Positions 8,320 to 16,245 are shown, counted from the first letter of the stretch. The stretch: DNA of 21,277 nucleotides from Chitinophagales bacterium (GCA_020629335.1 JAHDDN010000043.1:1-21277), one strand, 5' to 3'. Numbers and translations: made by a program. The notes: generated from the letters alone by a model not told the origin.

Positions 8320-9041
8320 TAGTATATTGGATTTAAAGTTCTTAAAAATTCTTCATTCAATAATGAAAAAAACATTTCTTTTTCTGTTTCATGTATAAGT
8401 TTAATTTCGTCTTTAAAAACCTGTTTAAAATCAAAATCATCATCATACTTTCTAAATGTGTCTATATCTATAATTGATCCCTTTACTTCTGCATCTTCTT
8501 TTTTCTGACTGACACTATTTGCAATTTGTAGCGTATTAAAACAATCATTAAGTTGTAATTGAGTCCGAACTACAGTATTCGATAAATTGGGAGTTTCGTT
8601 ATTAATTTCTAAATTCAAATTTATATATGAGAAAATATCTTCATTTTCAAAAAAATTAATTACTCTCATACCTAACCTCTCAACCTTATTAGTTACTTCA
8701 GAATCAAGTAACTTATTTACTAAATCAAATACAGTGCTTGAAAATCCATCCCAACCAGCATAAGGCATCGGAGCACCTATAGCAAAAACACAAGGACCAA
8801 TTTGAATAGAATATTCTCCATTATTGATTTTATAGTGAGGTTTATACTTTAAGCTATCATTTGATTCTCTGTATTGTTCAGGAAGTTGCAAAATACCCAA
8901 TTTATCAACATTAGGATAATCTTCTTTCAATAAATTGTATACTATTCCAAATACTGCATTAGAATGTACGTTAGAGCTAAATCGTAATTCAACAACCGAA
9001 TCAATTATTGGACAGTTATCCACTCTAATAGGTGTATTCAT
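8319..9041 (-). CDS. TIGR04255-family protein, first gene of a coupled cassette
   Basis: 240 residues resembling TIGR04255, a sporadically distributed bacterial family of unknown function. The family-like start is PIIDSVVELRFSSN, followed by YSIQIGPCVFAIGAPMPYAGWDGF and a VERLGMRVINFFE segment. It is predicted soluble, with no membrane segment and no recognisable catalytic motif. It leads a three-gene set joined by a TAATG and an ATGA overlap (8321-8317, 8005-8002). A perfect TATTTTTG box (9086-9079, minus strand) lies 37 bases before the ATG and probably drives the set. Such families are commonly found in variable gene regions; whether this set acts in phage defence is not visible here. Confidence 0.8.
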   Translation of the reverse strand: MNTPIRVDNCPIIDSVVELRFSSNVHSNAVFGIVYNLLKEDYPNVDKLGILQLPEQYRESNDSLKYKPHYKINNGEYSIQIGPCVFAIGAPMPYAGWDGFSSTVFDLVNKLLDSEVTNKVERLGMRVINFFENEDIFSYINLNLEINNETPNLSNTVVRTQLQLNDCFNTLQIANSVSQKKEDAEVKGSIIDIDTFRKYDDDFDFKQVFKDEIKLIHETEKEMFFSLLNEEFLRTLNPIY

Positions 9042-9362
9042 ACTTTATGTTATATTTTTAGATACTATACTTGGTCAACAAAAATAACAATTATTAGTTC
9101 TTTTATACTATTATTAGCTTATTTTAACTCCTAAAATAACTTCATATAATTCAATCCATGGCGATACTATTTATTATCAAATACATAATTTATAGTTGTC
9201 CTACGCTGAATTTGTGAAAATGCAATTTTACTCTACAATTTACAAGGCTCTGACTATTAGCATTTTATATGAAATTGATGGTTTTTAAAAATCACAAAAC
9301 TTACAGAGAAGAACTATAGTACTTAGTTGACTATCACATAGTATTCATTCATAAATCAACAT
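9042..9362. other. AT-rich intergenic region without a gene
   Basis: 321 bases between the XRE regulator stop and the cassette start. Apart from the candidate promoter at 9079-9086 I find no credible frame, repeat, RNA gene or terminator. This is one of only two gene-free gaps longer than 300 bases (with 16395-16649 considered as part of its gap) or part-gaps where no copy of the dispersed element lies. Confidence 0.6.
9079..9086 (-). promoter_or_regulatory. Candidate Bacteroidota -7 box (TATTTTTG) for the cassette
   Basis: Minus-strand TATTTTTG fits the Bacteroidota TAnnTTTG -7 consensus exactly and lies 37 bases upstream of the ATG at 9041. I do not see a good TTTG/TTG -33 element at the expected distance, so confidence is moderate. 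Confidence 0.45.
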
Positions 9363-9692
9363 CTAATTTACCTCTGTTTTCTTAATATTCATGATTGATA
9401 TATCCAGCACTCGCTCAATTTGCTTTACTTTATTTAGCGTCAGATTTTGCCTACCTTTCATTATTCTTGTAAGGGCTTGAGGGCTTACATCTAATTTTTG
9501 GGCTAATTCTTTTTGAGTCATTTTTCTCTCCTTGAGAGTAGATGAAATTCTCATGGCAATGAGCATGTAATCTTCCAATGCATCTGCATGTTCTTTATTC
9601 CATTTAGCTATCTGTAGCCACTTAGCATTTGGGTCTACTGGCTTAGCTTTTTTATTAAGCAATGCTATCTTTTCTTCTCTTGTTAATTTCAT
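9363..9692 (-). CDS. XRE-family helix-turn-helix regulator (antitoxin-like)
   Basis: 109 residues. The C-terminal half is an HTH_3/XRE DNA-binding domain (about 48-102) with MTQKELAQKLDVSPQALTRIMKGRQNLTL; the recognition helix would be SPQALTRIMKG. The N-terminal 45 residues are charged and helical (EEKIALLNKKAKPVDPNAKW), as in HigA/MqsA-like antitoxins that carry a partner-binding arm. No toxin-sized gene is adjacent: downstream is a 321-base gap, upstream is element copy 3. It is therefore an orphan regulator, possibly for the downstream cassette on the same strand. A 12-bp palindrome AAAAACGTTTTT (9755-9766) some 63 bases upstream could be its operator, but such AT-rich dyads occur by chance. 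Confidence 0.85.
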   Translation of the reverse strand: MKLTREEKIALLNKKAKPVDPNAKWLQIAKWNKEHADALEDYMLIAMRISSTLKERKMTQKELAQKLDVSPQALTRIMKGRQNLTLNKVKQIERVLDISIMNIKKTEVN

Positions 9693-9777
9693 GAGTTGAG
9701 TAAAGTCTATGATAATAATAGCAATTTAACACATTTAGTGCCATTTTTTACTTTAAAAACGTTTTTTATCATTTTTT

Positions 9778-9919
9778 GCGTGAGGGATGGCAGTGGTATG
9801 TGGCGTCGAGAACCGACTTACGTAGCTTAGTGATGCGATGGCTGGCTTTAGCAGACAAGCAGCACTTAGCGTAGTAGGAGGAGAACAGCCACATAAGAAC
9901 GGACAGCCCGACCATGCGC
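9778..9919 (+). repeat. Dispersed structured element, copy 3 (plus orientation)
   Basis: Outer helix GCGTG (9778-9782) with TGCGC (9915-9919), GGG (9784-9786) with CCC (9907-9909) followed by the conserved GACC bulge, then TATGTGGC (9797-9804) with GCCACATA (9888-9895). The internal arm is identical to copy 1 over 67 bases (9814-9880). The right flank again carries GCGCCTTCG and AATGATGAA-like units to about 9957. It fills the 378-base gap 9693-10070, antisense to both neighbouring genes; the remainder of the gap is AT-rich with no gene that I can support. Confidence 0.9.
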
Positions 9920-10070
9920 CTTCGGCGAATGATTAATGATGAATGCGTAATGATGAATTGGTTTGTGCTGTGTGCTTCGTTTACAAGCGCATGGGCACGC
10001 CCTAATTTTGTTAATTAATAATTTAGTTATTAGTCCTCATAAGTTACCAATTAACAAATCAACTAATTAC

Positions 10071-10466
10071 CTAATTTGGTGCTGTGTGAAATTCTATTAG
10101 GTAGGGATTGATTCTTTGGCCTGCTGGATTTCTGAAATTGGTAGAGACTTCTAATTGGTAATCGCGATTGGGTTCTAAATCTACTTCTATGACGCCGATT
10201 CTGTCATTTTGGAAGCTGAATTTATTGACCATGCAGGAGGCTTCATCTCCTTTTGGGCCGTGATTAAATCCGGAAAATTTTGTATCCATTGGCTCGGAAA
10301 ACTCGATGTTAAAAGTTTGTTTTCCTGCGGGTACGTTTTGATTGCTTGCTTCTAATTCGTGTACTTTGAGTACGGTGGGCAAGCGATTTTTTTGCCAATT
10401 ATTGGCAATGGCTAATAGGGCAATTGCCAGCATACAAGCCGTAAATAGATACAAAAAATTCCGCAT
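10071..10466 (-). CDS. Membrane-anchored or secreted Ig-like (Big_5-type) domain protein
   Basis: 131 residues. Residues 1-22 form a hydrophobic signal or anchor (FLYLFTACMLAIALLAIA) followed by a charged NWQKNR. The rest resembles a bacterial Ig-like domain of the Big_5/SbsA kind: FNIEFSEPMDTKF in the middle and a closing strand YLIEFHTAPN, with a YQLEVSTNFRNPAGQ segment typical of the loop before it. There is a single Cys in the domain (EASCMVNKF). It follows the HEYIH protein gene by 34 bases on the same strand, so the two are probably one operon and both act at the cell envelope. No enzymatic motif is visible; a binding or structural role is inferred. Confidence 0.7.
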   Translation of the reverse strand: MRNFLYLFTACMLAIALLAIANNWQKNRLPTVLKVHELEASNQNVPAGKQTFNIEFSEPMDTKFSGFNHGPKGDEASCMVNKFSFQNDRIGVIEVDLEPNRDYQLEVSTNFRNPAGQRINPYLIEFHTAPN

Positions 10467-10500
10467 TTTGATATGGTTTCTTTGTTAAGGATAAAGTTTA

Positions 10501-11898
10501 TTATTGAGTTTTCCAAGTGATGCCCATCTTTTTTAGAGCCGCTTGTCCGTATTGATTATCTGGATTGATTTCCAATGACTTTTTGTAGTAAATGGCTGAA
10601 TTGGTAGTATCGCCTTTTACTAAATAAGCTTCTCCTAAGGAGTCGTATACATTCCAGCTTTCGGGATAGGTATTGACGTTCCATTTGAAAATTTCAATAG
10701 CTTCATCTATTTTTTCTTGTGCAAGATAAGTGTAGCCTAAGTTGTTCAGTTCGTTTTCATTATTGATGATTTTATCTGAGGGATTTTGAATAAGTTGCTG
10801 ATATTTTAGTTGGGCTTCTTTAATTCCATCTTCCTCAATAGATTGACCAATTAAATCCCCCAAATAAGCCTTTGCGAGTTTTTTTTTAAGTGCTGCGATA
10901 GGTTCTTTAAAGTAGTTGGATTGATCTATGTATTGTTCTACTTGTTTGGTGTTGCTATAATCTAAATCTATCATGGTTTTGATCGCTGCTTTTTTATCAT
11001 TGGCTGCGTCATAGTATTGTTGGGCAATGGCATAGCCAATGTAGTAGCCTAAATCTCTAACGCCAAACTCATTCTCTTGGGATGACCATAACCAATAGCC
11101 TGTTTCTTTTTGGAACATTTCTTTCTCAAAAACAGGACGAATTTTTTCGTTATTTTCAAAGCCGTAAGCAATGGCAGGAGCCGTTGAATTGGTTTCCATT
11201 GCTAAACAAGAAACAAATTCTGCGACACCTTCATTGACACATTTGAAAAGTAGATTGCTATTTTGAATACTTGATTGCTGGGTATGAATGTATTCGTGTA
11301 CATTGGTCAATACGATATCATCTAATTGTTGCTTTTTCCAATAATTTCTTAGGTTATTGAATTGTCTATTATCAGGAAATTCGTCTGTGATAGCTTTTTT
11401 ATTGGCCATTGCCGTCTCTGCGCCTATTAGTACGTTGCCGTCTTTGATAGTACCTCCTGTACGGAATACACCTACGGTGAAGTATATCTTGGCTGGTTTT
11501 AGGTCAGGGTATAGCTTTCTTAATTTGTTGATCCCCTCTCCTATCTCAGCGCCATAGGTTTTGGATTGATACATATTGTCTTTGACGGATTCCCAGAATT
11601 TTGGGTAGTTATTAATGGCATCCACATATTCTTCTGCTTGGTACCTGCGTGCGTCCATAATCATTTCTAATCCTGGGCTTCCTTTCTCTATGAATTCTTT
11701 TTGCAAGATGGCTAATTGTTCTTTACGATTATTAGAATTTCTGATTAACTCATAGGCTTCCCAAAAGTTATCAATGTCTGTGGTGATTACTTTATCAAAC
11801 TCCGTTTCTTGATTAGTTTGATTATTTTGTGCTGGGTTAAAGGCTGATATAATCGCAAATAAAAGGACGATTACAAAAGGTAATAAATAAGTTTTCAT
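10501..11898 (-). CDS. Putative exported Zn metalloprotease (HEYIH, DUF2268-like) with C-terminal TPRs
   Basis: 465 residues. N-terminal signal or anchor (about 1-20, LLPFVIVLLFAIISAF). A gluzincin-like zinc site is seen at HEYIH 201-205, with NEGVAEFVS (Glu 223 or 227) a short distance later as third ligand; this spacing is like DUF2268/GldB-related predicted proteases of Bacteroidota. A C-terminal block (about 370-465) has at least two tetratricopeptide repeats (NELNNLGYTYLAQEKIDEAI; WNVYDSLGEAYLVKGDT), suited to protein binding. It heads an operon with the Ig-like gene. Its start lies 293 bases from the divergent histidine kinase, so the two-component system may control it (inference). An imperfect dyad at 11914-11921/11930-11937 (ATTGAACC/GATTCAAT) lies just before the start. 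Activity and substrate are unknown. Confidence 0.8.
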   Translation of the reverse strand: MKTYLLPFVIVLLFAIISAFNPAQNNQTNQETEFDKVITTDIDNFWEAYELIRNSNNRKEQLAILQKEFIEKGSPGLEMIMDARRYQAEEYVDAINNYPKFWESVKDNMYQSKTYGAEIGEGINKLRKLYPDLKPAKIYFTVGVFRTGGTIKDGNVLIGAETAMANKKAITDEFPDNRQFNNLRNYWKKQQLDDIVLTNVHEYIHTQQSSIQNSNLLFKCVNEGVAEFVSCLAMETNSTAPAIAYGFENNEKIRPVFEKEMFQKETGYWLWSSQENEFGVRDLGYYIGYAIAQQYYDAANDKKAAIKTMIDLDYSNTKQVEQYIDQSNYFKEPIAALKKKLAKAYLGDLIGQSIEEDGIKEAQLKYQQLIQNPSDKIINNENELNNLGYTYLAQEKIDEAIEIFKWNVNTYPESWNVYDSLGEAYLVKGDTTNSAIYYKKSLEINPDNQYGQAALKKMGITWKTQ

Positions 11899-12122
11899 GG
11901 TAATTATTTTTATATTGAACCCTGTTTAAGATTCAATGAAGTTAACGATATGACTGCAATTTAAGCTAGCTTTACGTACATTTGGGAAGTATTATGTGAA
12001 TGGGCTTTTTAGCGTGGGAAACAGTTAGGAATACTTAAAAAGGGGCCATTTATGGTTTCAATATTTCCTATTTTGTCATAAAAAAGAGCTATTTCGAGGC
12101 TGTTGATCGAATTTTCATCCTT

Positions 12123-12142
12123 TGACCATGAAAAATAGGTCA
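12123..12142. promoter_or_regulatory. Dyad TGACC-N10-GGTCA upstream of the kinase promoter
   Basis: TGACC (12123-12127) and GGTCA (12138-12142) form a perfect dyad with ten bases between, overlapped by TTTTCAT/ATGAAAA arms just outside and inside it. It lies 10 bases before the TTGACA of the candidate promoter, in the divergent region between the HEYIH gene and the kinase. It could be an operator; only its symmetry and position support this. Confidence 0.35.
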
Positions 12143-12152
12143 TTGACATAAT

Positions 12153-12187
12153 TTCTAATTTAGTCGCTTATTTATTTATTAATTTTG
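12153..12187 (+). promoter_or_regulatory. Promoter of the LytS/LytTR operon (-33 TTGACA, -7 TAATTTTG)
   Basis: TAATTTTG at 12180-12187 is an exact TAnnTTTG -7 box and TTGACA at 12153-12158 sits 21 bases before it, near the Bacteroidota spacing. The -7 box ends only four bases before the ATG at 12192, so the transcript should start at or next to the start codon (leaderless mRNA). Confidence 0.65.
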
Positions 12188-12191
12188 AGTA

Positions 12192-13220
12192 ATGCAAAAT
12201 CAATTTATATGGCACTTTGGCTTTTGGCTATTCGTTACATTACTTAATATGGCGAATTCTTTCCCTTATTTTTCCAGTTTGGGGCAGTTATTCCTTTCTG
12301 GTATTCTCTTTCTTCCTTTATCATTGATTGGTACTTATTTTAATTGGTGGGTTTTGATGCCGCAATTATTGGAAAGAAAAAAAGTGTTGACTTATATATT
12401 GTCTATTATTTTTTTAGTCGCCTTTTTGAGTATTTGTCAAAGATACCTTTGTCAGCATTTATTTTATCCTAGTTTTTGGGTCGTGAAATACTCGCTCTTT
12501 CATCCTGGTTTATTATTACAGGCGATGAGTATTTTGTTGTTACCTATTTTATGTTCTGTTTGGGCGTTTCGCTCTATGAGTTGGTATCAAAAAAGTAATG
12601 AAGTAAAAGAAAAGATCGCTCAACAAAATACAGAAGCACTCAAGTATTTAAAATCTCAAATCAATCCACACTTTTTATTCAACACCTTAAATACGCTTTA
12701 TGGGCTATCTTTGGAAGGATCGAAAAAAGTGCCTAAACTCATTTTGCAATTATCTGATTTATTAAATTATTCCTTGTATCAATCTACTGCCGATTTTACT
12801 TCCATCGAAGAGGAAATTGCATTGATCAATAATTTGATTAATTTAGAAAAAGCTCGTTTTGATGAGCGTATTGATGTCACATTCACAGTAGATCCCAAAG
12901 TAAATTTAAACGATCAGATTCCTCCCTTGCTACTTTTGCCTATCATCGAAAATGCATTTAAGCACGGAGTGAAAGAAGCTACAGAGACCGTTGATATAAA
13001 TATTCAGCTGAATGATATGGGAGATTATACCCAATTACGAGTAGAAAACTCCATTGCCCATCAAGAGGTTGATACGGCTAAAAATAGCGGTGGACTCGGC
13101 TTAAAAAACTTAAGAAAAAGATTAGCGATTCTTTATCCCAATGCACATGACTTAATCATTGATCAAAGTAAAGAGCGTTTTATTGCAGATTTAAAAATCA
13201 AAAGTAATGTCAAAAATTAA
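12192..13220 (+). CDS. LytS/YehU-type sensor histidine kinase
   Basis: 342 residues, full length for the His_kinase (PF06580) group. Four membrane helices in the first 130 residues serve as the sensor region, with almost no extracytoplasmic domain. A short coiled linker (about 135-150) leads to the phosphoacceptor motif QINPHFLFNTLN with His160, the ATP-binding N-box PIIENAFKHG with Asn254, and the G-box GGLGLKNLRKRL from residue 300. It autophosphorylates and passes phosphate to the response regulator encoded next, whose start overlaps this gene by 14 bases. The first ATG is used because it directly precedes membrane helix 1 and sits just after the -7 box. The signal is unknown; the divergent protease/Ig-like operon is a plausible target. 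Confidence 0.95.
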   Translation: MQNQFIWHFGFWLFVTLLNMANSFPYFSSLGQLFLSGILFLPLSLIGTYFNWWVLMPQLLERKKVLTYILSIIFLVAFLSICQRYLCQHLFYPSFWVVKYSLFHPGLLLQAMSILLLPILCSVWAFRSMSWYQKSNEVKEKIAQQNTEALKYLKSQINPHFLFNTLNTLYGLSLEGSKKVPKLILQLSDLLNYSLYQSTADFTSIEEEIALINNLINLEKARFDERIDVTFTVDPKVNLNDQIPPLLLLPIIENAFKHGVKEATETVDINIQLNDMGDYTQLRVENSIAHQEVDTAKNSGGLGLKNLRKRLAILYPNAHDLIIDQSKERFIADLKIKSNVKN

Positions 13221-13890
13221 TTGCCTTATAGTAGATGATGAACCAATCGCACAGCGAATCATTGCCAGCTATCTAAAAGAGTTAGAAGACTTCCATTTGG
13301 TCACGACTTGTAAAAATGCATTGGAAGCTAATAAGGTATTGAATCAAGAAGCAGTAGATTTAATGTTTTTGGATATAGAAATGCCTAAGCTGAAAGGCTT
13401 GGCTTTTTTGAAAAGCTTGAGTAATCCACCCAAGGTGATTATCACAACGGCTTATAGAGAGTATGCCTTAGAGGGATTTGAATTAGATGTATTGGACTAT
13501 TTATTAAAGCCGATTTCTTTCGAGCGATTTTTTAAGGCAGTTAATAAATTTAAAGCAATTCATACGAAAACCACAGATACAAAACCCACGCCTGCTAAGA
13601 TAATTCACCTAAAGAGTGATCGAAAAATGTTGCGGATAAATGAAGCAGAGATCAGGTATATTGAAGGGATGAATAATTACGTATTGGTTCATGTAGAAGG
13701 TCAAAAATTTCCTGTTTATATTTCGCTTACTGAAATTCAATCAAAATTAGGTGATCAGTTTGTGCGTATTCATAAATCATTTATCATTAATAAAGATTAT
13801 TTAGCAGCCTTCACCAAAGAATATGTTGAAATTGGGGGAAAGGAAATTCCTATTGGGAAGTCTTATAAGGAAGTTGTGGATGGGTTTTGA
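13207..13890 (+). CDS. LytTR-family response regulator
   Basis: 227 residues. The receiver domain (about 1-120) has the acidic pair in VDDEP (residues 9-11), phosphoacceptor Asp56 in LDIEMP, a Thr in ITTAY and Lys in LLKPI. The LytTR DNA-binding domain (about 127-227) has IRYIEGMNNYVLVHVE, FVRIHKSFIIN and EIPIGKSYK, all typical. It is translated from an ATG inside the last codons of the kinase gene (14-base overlap), so the pair is coupled. LytTR regulators bind paired short direct repeats; I did not find a clear pair in the divergent region. Downstream, 13904 begins the fourth copy of the structured element, and the TTTTTTTATT just after the stop is the only terminator-like signal. Confidence 0.95.
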   Translation: MSKINCLIVDDEPIAQRIIASYLKELEDFHLVTTCKNALEANKVLNQEAVDLMFLDIEMPKLKGLAFLKSLSNPPKVIITTAYREYALEGFELDVLDYLLKPISFERFFKAVNKFKAIHTKTTDTKPTPAKIIHLKSDRKMLRINEAEIRYIEGMNNYVLVHVEGQKFPVYISLTEIQSKLGDQFVRIHKSFIINKDYLAAFTKEYVEIGGKEIPIGKSYKEVVDGF

Positions 13891-13903
13891 TTTTTTTATT
13901 TGG

Positions 13904-14050
13904 GCGGCTATTCCTGCTGTCCGTTCTTATGCGGCTATTCGGTAGCTACTCCGCTAAGCTGTACTTGTCTTCCACTGCGTGGCAAGCCTGCGTCCAGCTA
14001 AGCTACGTAAGCCACCTCATCACGCCACATACCACTTCCATCAGGGCCGC
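13904..14050 (-). repeat. Dispersed structured element, copy 4 (minus orientation)
   Basis: On the minus strand: GCGGC with GCCGC (14050-14046/13908-13904), CCTG with CAGG, a fixed A.G mismatch, TG/CA, then TATGTGGC (14031-14024) with GCCGCATA (13935-13928), where one pair is a G.U wobble only on this strand. Inner arm: GGTGGC/GCTACC, a bulged T, TAC/GTA, GTA/GGA loop, GCTTAGCTG/CAGCTTAGC, then the GGCT and AGACAA strands around a CCAC-GCA-GTGG tip. Bases 13961-13995 are identical in inverted orientation to 16302-16336 in copy 5. It lies between convergent genes. Confidence 0.92.
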
Positions 14051-14079
14051 ATTATTACTGAAATAAAGCTTACTTTCAT

Positions 14080-14817
14080 TCAGGTATTTACCATGTTTTT
14101 AACAGACATTAATTCCTTGACTAAATGATGGACTTTTGTACAAGGACATTGTAAGTGTGGTGGTTTGATAGGGTTTGAATGAAAGGCTTCTAATTTTTCG
14201 GCACGATCAATGGCTATTTTTTGATTGGCTTTCATATGTTGATAAGTAATTGTTAAGAAACGTTTTTTTGATTTCATTGTTGAATAATAATCAAATTGAG
14301 GATTTTTAAAAATTGCTTGTTCTGGATCAATATTTTTAAGTATCTCTGTAAGTCTTGAGTAATATTTTTTTCTATGGCAATAATCTTCATCAGTTGGATC
14401 TACCTCTTCAAAATGAAGTAAAACCCATAGTTCAAAATCATCATTACTCCAAGCCATTTTTATTCCTTTAGATTGAGCATTACTAATTGAGTCATTAAAA
14501 GCAGTATCTTTGCCATCATCTTCGTTTTTGTCTCGATCAAAAACACACCATACTTGTGCTCCCTCATCAATTTTTAATACTTCTTTTCCTTCTGAAGTAA
14601 TTTCTAACAAATCATGCTTTCTAAAATACTCTGTTGCAAAATCAACTTGAGCATGATGTTGATTTGTATCTCCAATAATAGAAATTTGAACATAGTCACT
14701 TTTGAATAAATCGAAATAAGCTGGTTCTACTGCACCGTCTTCACAAAATATAATGAATGTTGCTTTAGTATCGCCTTCCCTCTTATCATCAGTTTTAAAC
14801 TCCCAAGGCTCCTTCAT
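14080..14817 (-). CDS. rloB: RloB-family protein (AbiL-type defence, Toprim-like)
   Basis: About 245 residues from the chosen Met. It matches the RloB family (PF13707), thought to be a divergent Toprim-type nuclease: an N-terminal FIIFCEDGAVEPAYFDLFK (the family usually has CEG..TEP, so CED.AVEP is slightly divergent), then VWCVFDRDKNEDD with the acidic DRD, and a late WSNDDFELWVLLHFE. The open frame extends to 14910, but Met at 14817 (MKEPWEFK) or 14838 (MKTIYNK) is likelier, since the extra N-terminus would be read from inside the 3' end of the RloA gene. The overlap with RloA is then 23 bases, indicating coupled expression. With its ATPase it forms a two-gene system related to lactococcal AbiL, which aborts phage infection. 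Function here is inferred from family. Confidence 0.88.
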   Translation of the reverse strand: MKEPWEFKTDDKREGDTKATFIIFCEDGAVEPAYFDLFKSDYVQISIIGDTNQHHAQVDFATEYFRKHDLLEITSEGKEVLKIDEGAQVWCVFDRDKNEDDGKDTAFNDSISNAQSKGIKMAWSNDDFELWVLLHFEEVDPTDEDYCHRKKYYSRLTEILKNIDPEQAIFKNPQFDYYSTMKSKKRFLTITYQHMKANQKIAIDRAEKLEAFHSNPIKPPHLQCPCTKVHHLVKELMSVKNMVNT

Positions 14818-16102
14818 TTTGTTGTATATTGTTTTCATTAGAAAACTGTGAAAGAATAGGAAGCCCACCATAAAATCCAGCAAGATAATGCTTCGCAAAA
14901 TCAGCATCATTTCTTATGCCTTTAAGTTCTGCTAAAGAATAAAGTCTTGTTGATTCGTCCTCTTCCTTTTCTGCTAAATAAAATTGATCTCTTCTCATCA
15001 AAGTTGGACTCATAAGATTGGTATCATGACTTGTAAATAGCAATTGAACATTTGATTTGTTAATTTCTGGATTATTAAATAATTTAATTAACTTGATAAG
15101 TAAAGAAGGATGAAAATTACTATCAATTTCGTCAATTATAATTAATCCATTTGTTTTATTTATATCATTGAATGCATTTAAGATTAATCCTGCTATATCA
15201 AAAAGCTTTTTCGTACCATCAGATTCGTTTTTTTGCATATTCAGGGTGATGTCTTTAGCATTATCATGGTGTCCTGATTTCACTAAAAATACTTTTTCAA
15301 GTGAGAAGTAATGATCTCGATCTCCTTTAAACTCATCCTCATTTTTAAAATATATGTCTTTATAGTACAAACCAAATGATTTAAAAAAATCAATAAATCG
15401 TTTTTTTAATTTATTCTCTTGAATTTGACTGATTGACATTAAGGGGTAAAGTTTATTACCCAAGCTTAATTTGGTTGTCACAAAACCACCGATTGCATAT
15501 CTGATTTTTGCAGCAATTCCTTTCACATATGAAGCTACATGGGTTAAATACAATGTATGTTCATATTCAAGAGGAGCAATGCTTTCACTTTCCTTGAAAT
15601 TCGTTTTATCAATACTCAAGCCTTTTCTAACAAAATATTTTACTTGATTAGTATTCTTAGGGCCAAATAGCCATTCATTAGTAATAATTTCACTACTATA
15701 AATTTTGTTACTTTCACGTACTGTATTTTTTTTTACTGTAAAACCATATCTATACTTTTTATTGTCTACAATTAAAACTATTTGAAAGAATGTTTCAGTA
15801 TTATAGGAATCATTCTGATATAAAAAGGGCTGAGTTAACTTTGAAAGTCTTGATTCAGGGCTTGGCAATTCACTTATGGCATCACAAAAATATTCCAATG
15901 CTTTAATGATATTACTTTTACCACTAGCATTTGCTCCATAGATTCCTATCGTTTTTAGTAATCTTTGATTTTCAATTACGGTTATATTATTTTCGTCTAT
16001 TTTGATATTATCCTTTGAGCTATTCAGATTTGTGGCTGCAAAGCTTATCGTTTGTAAGTCATAAATAGATCGAAAGTTTTTCACACTAAATTCAACCACC
16101 AT
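14795..16102 (-). CDS. rloA: RloA-type AAA15 family ATPase (AbiL-type defence)
   Basis: About 435 residues, an ABC/SMC-like ATPase of the AAA15 (AAA_21) class. Counting from the upstream Met at 16126: Walker A GANASGKS at 64-71; Walker B LIIIDEID with Asp332 and Glu333 followed by SNFHPSLLIKLIK; and a FTSHDTNLM switch at about 365. I prefer the Met at 16102 (MVVEFSVKNFRSI) because the family usually starts right at the V.NFRS strand; the longer form adds eight residues. The gene is first in the pair with RloB. Such ATPases are thought to sense infection and control the Toprim partner. No other defence gene adjoins. The pair lies between element copies 4 and 5. A second AT-rich stretch upstream (16127-16245) presumably holds the promoter, but I see no exact TAnnTTTG box. 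Confidence 0.9.
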   Translation of the reverse strand: MVVEFSVKNFRSIYDLQTISFAATNLNSSKDNIKIDENNITVIENQRLLKTIGIYGANASGKSNIIKALEYFCDAISELPSPESRLSKLTQPFLYQNDSYNTETFFQIVLIVDNKKYRYGFTVKKNTVRESNKIYSSEIITNEWLFGPKNTNQVKYFVRKGLSIDKTNFKESESIAPLEYEHTLYLTHVASYVKGIAAKIRYAIGGFVTTKLSLGNKLYPLMSISQIQENKLKKRFIDFFKSFGLYYKDIYFKNEDEFKGDRDHYFSLEKVFLVKSGHHDNAKDITLNMQKNESDGTKKLFDIAGLILNAFNDINKTNGLIIIDEIDSNFHPSLLIKLIKLFNNPEINKSNVQLLFTSHDTNLMSPTLMRRDQFYLAEKEEDESTRLYSLAELKGIRNDADFAKHYLAGFYGGLPILSQFSNENNIQQNEGALGV

Positions 16103-16245
16103 AACATCAATGTTTATTTTATACAAAAATGCATATTTATTTCGAAAAACACCAATTATTATTCGCCTATTTGCAAATAAAATGCAAATTACGATAAAAC
16201 ATTAAAGATCAGTTTGTTAAAATAATTTAATATTTGTGCCATAAA

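Noticed and set aside
13904..14050. Element copy 4 as an ordinary bidirectional terminator between convergent genes
   Set aside because: No T-tract follows the closing stem, and the same structure occurs between divergent and same-strand genes, so termination is not its common role.
14818..14910. Longer N-terminus for RloB from 14910
   Set aside because: It would be a hydrophobic stretch read out of frame within the RloA coding sequence; RloB relatives begin close to the first beta strand.
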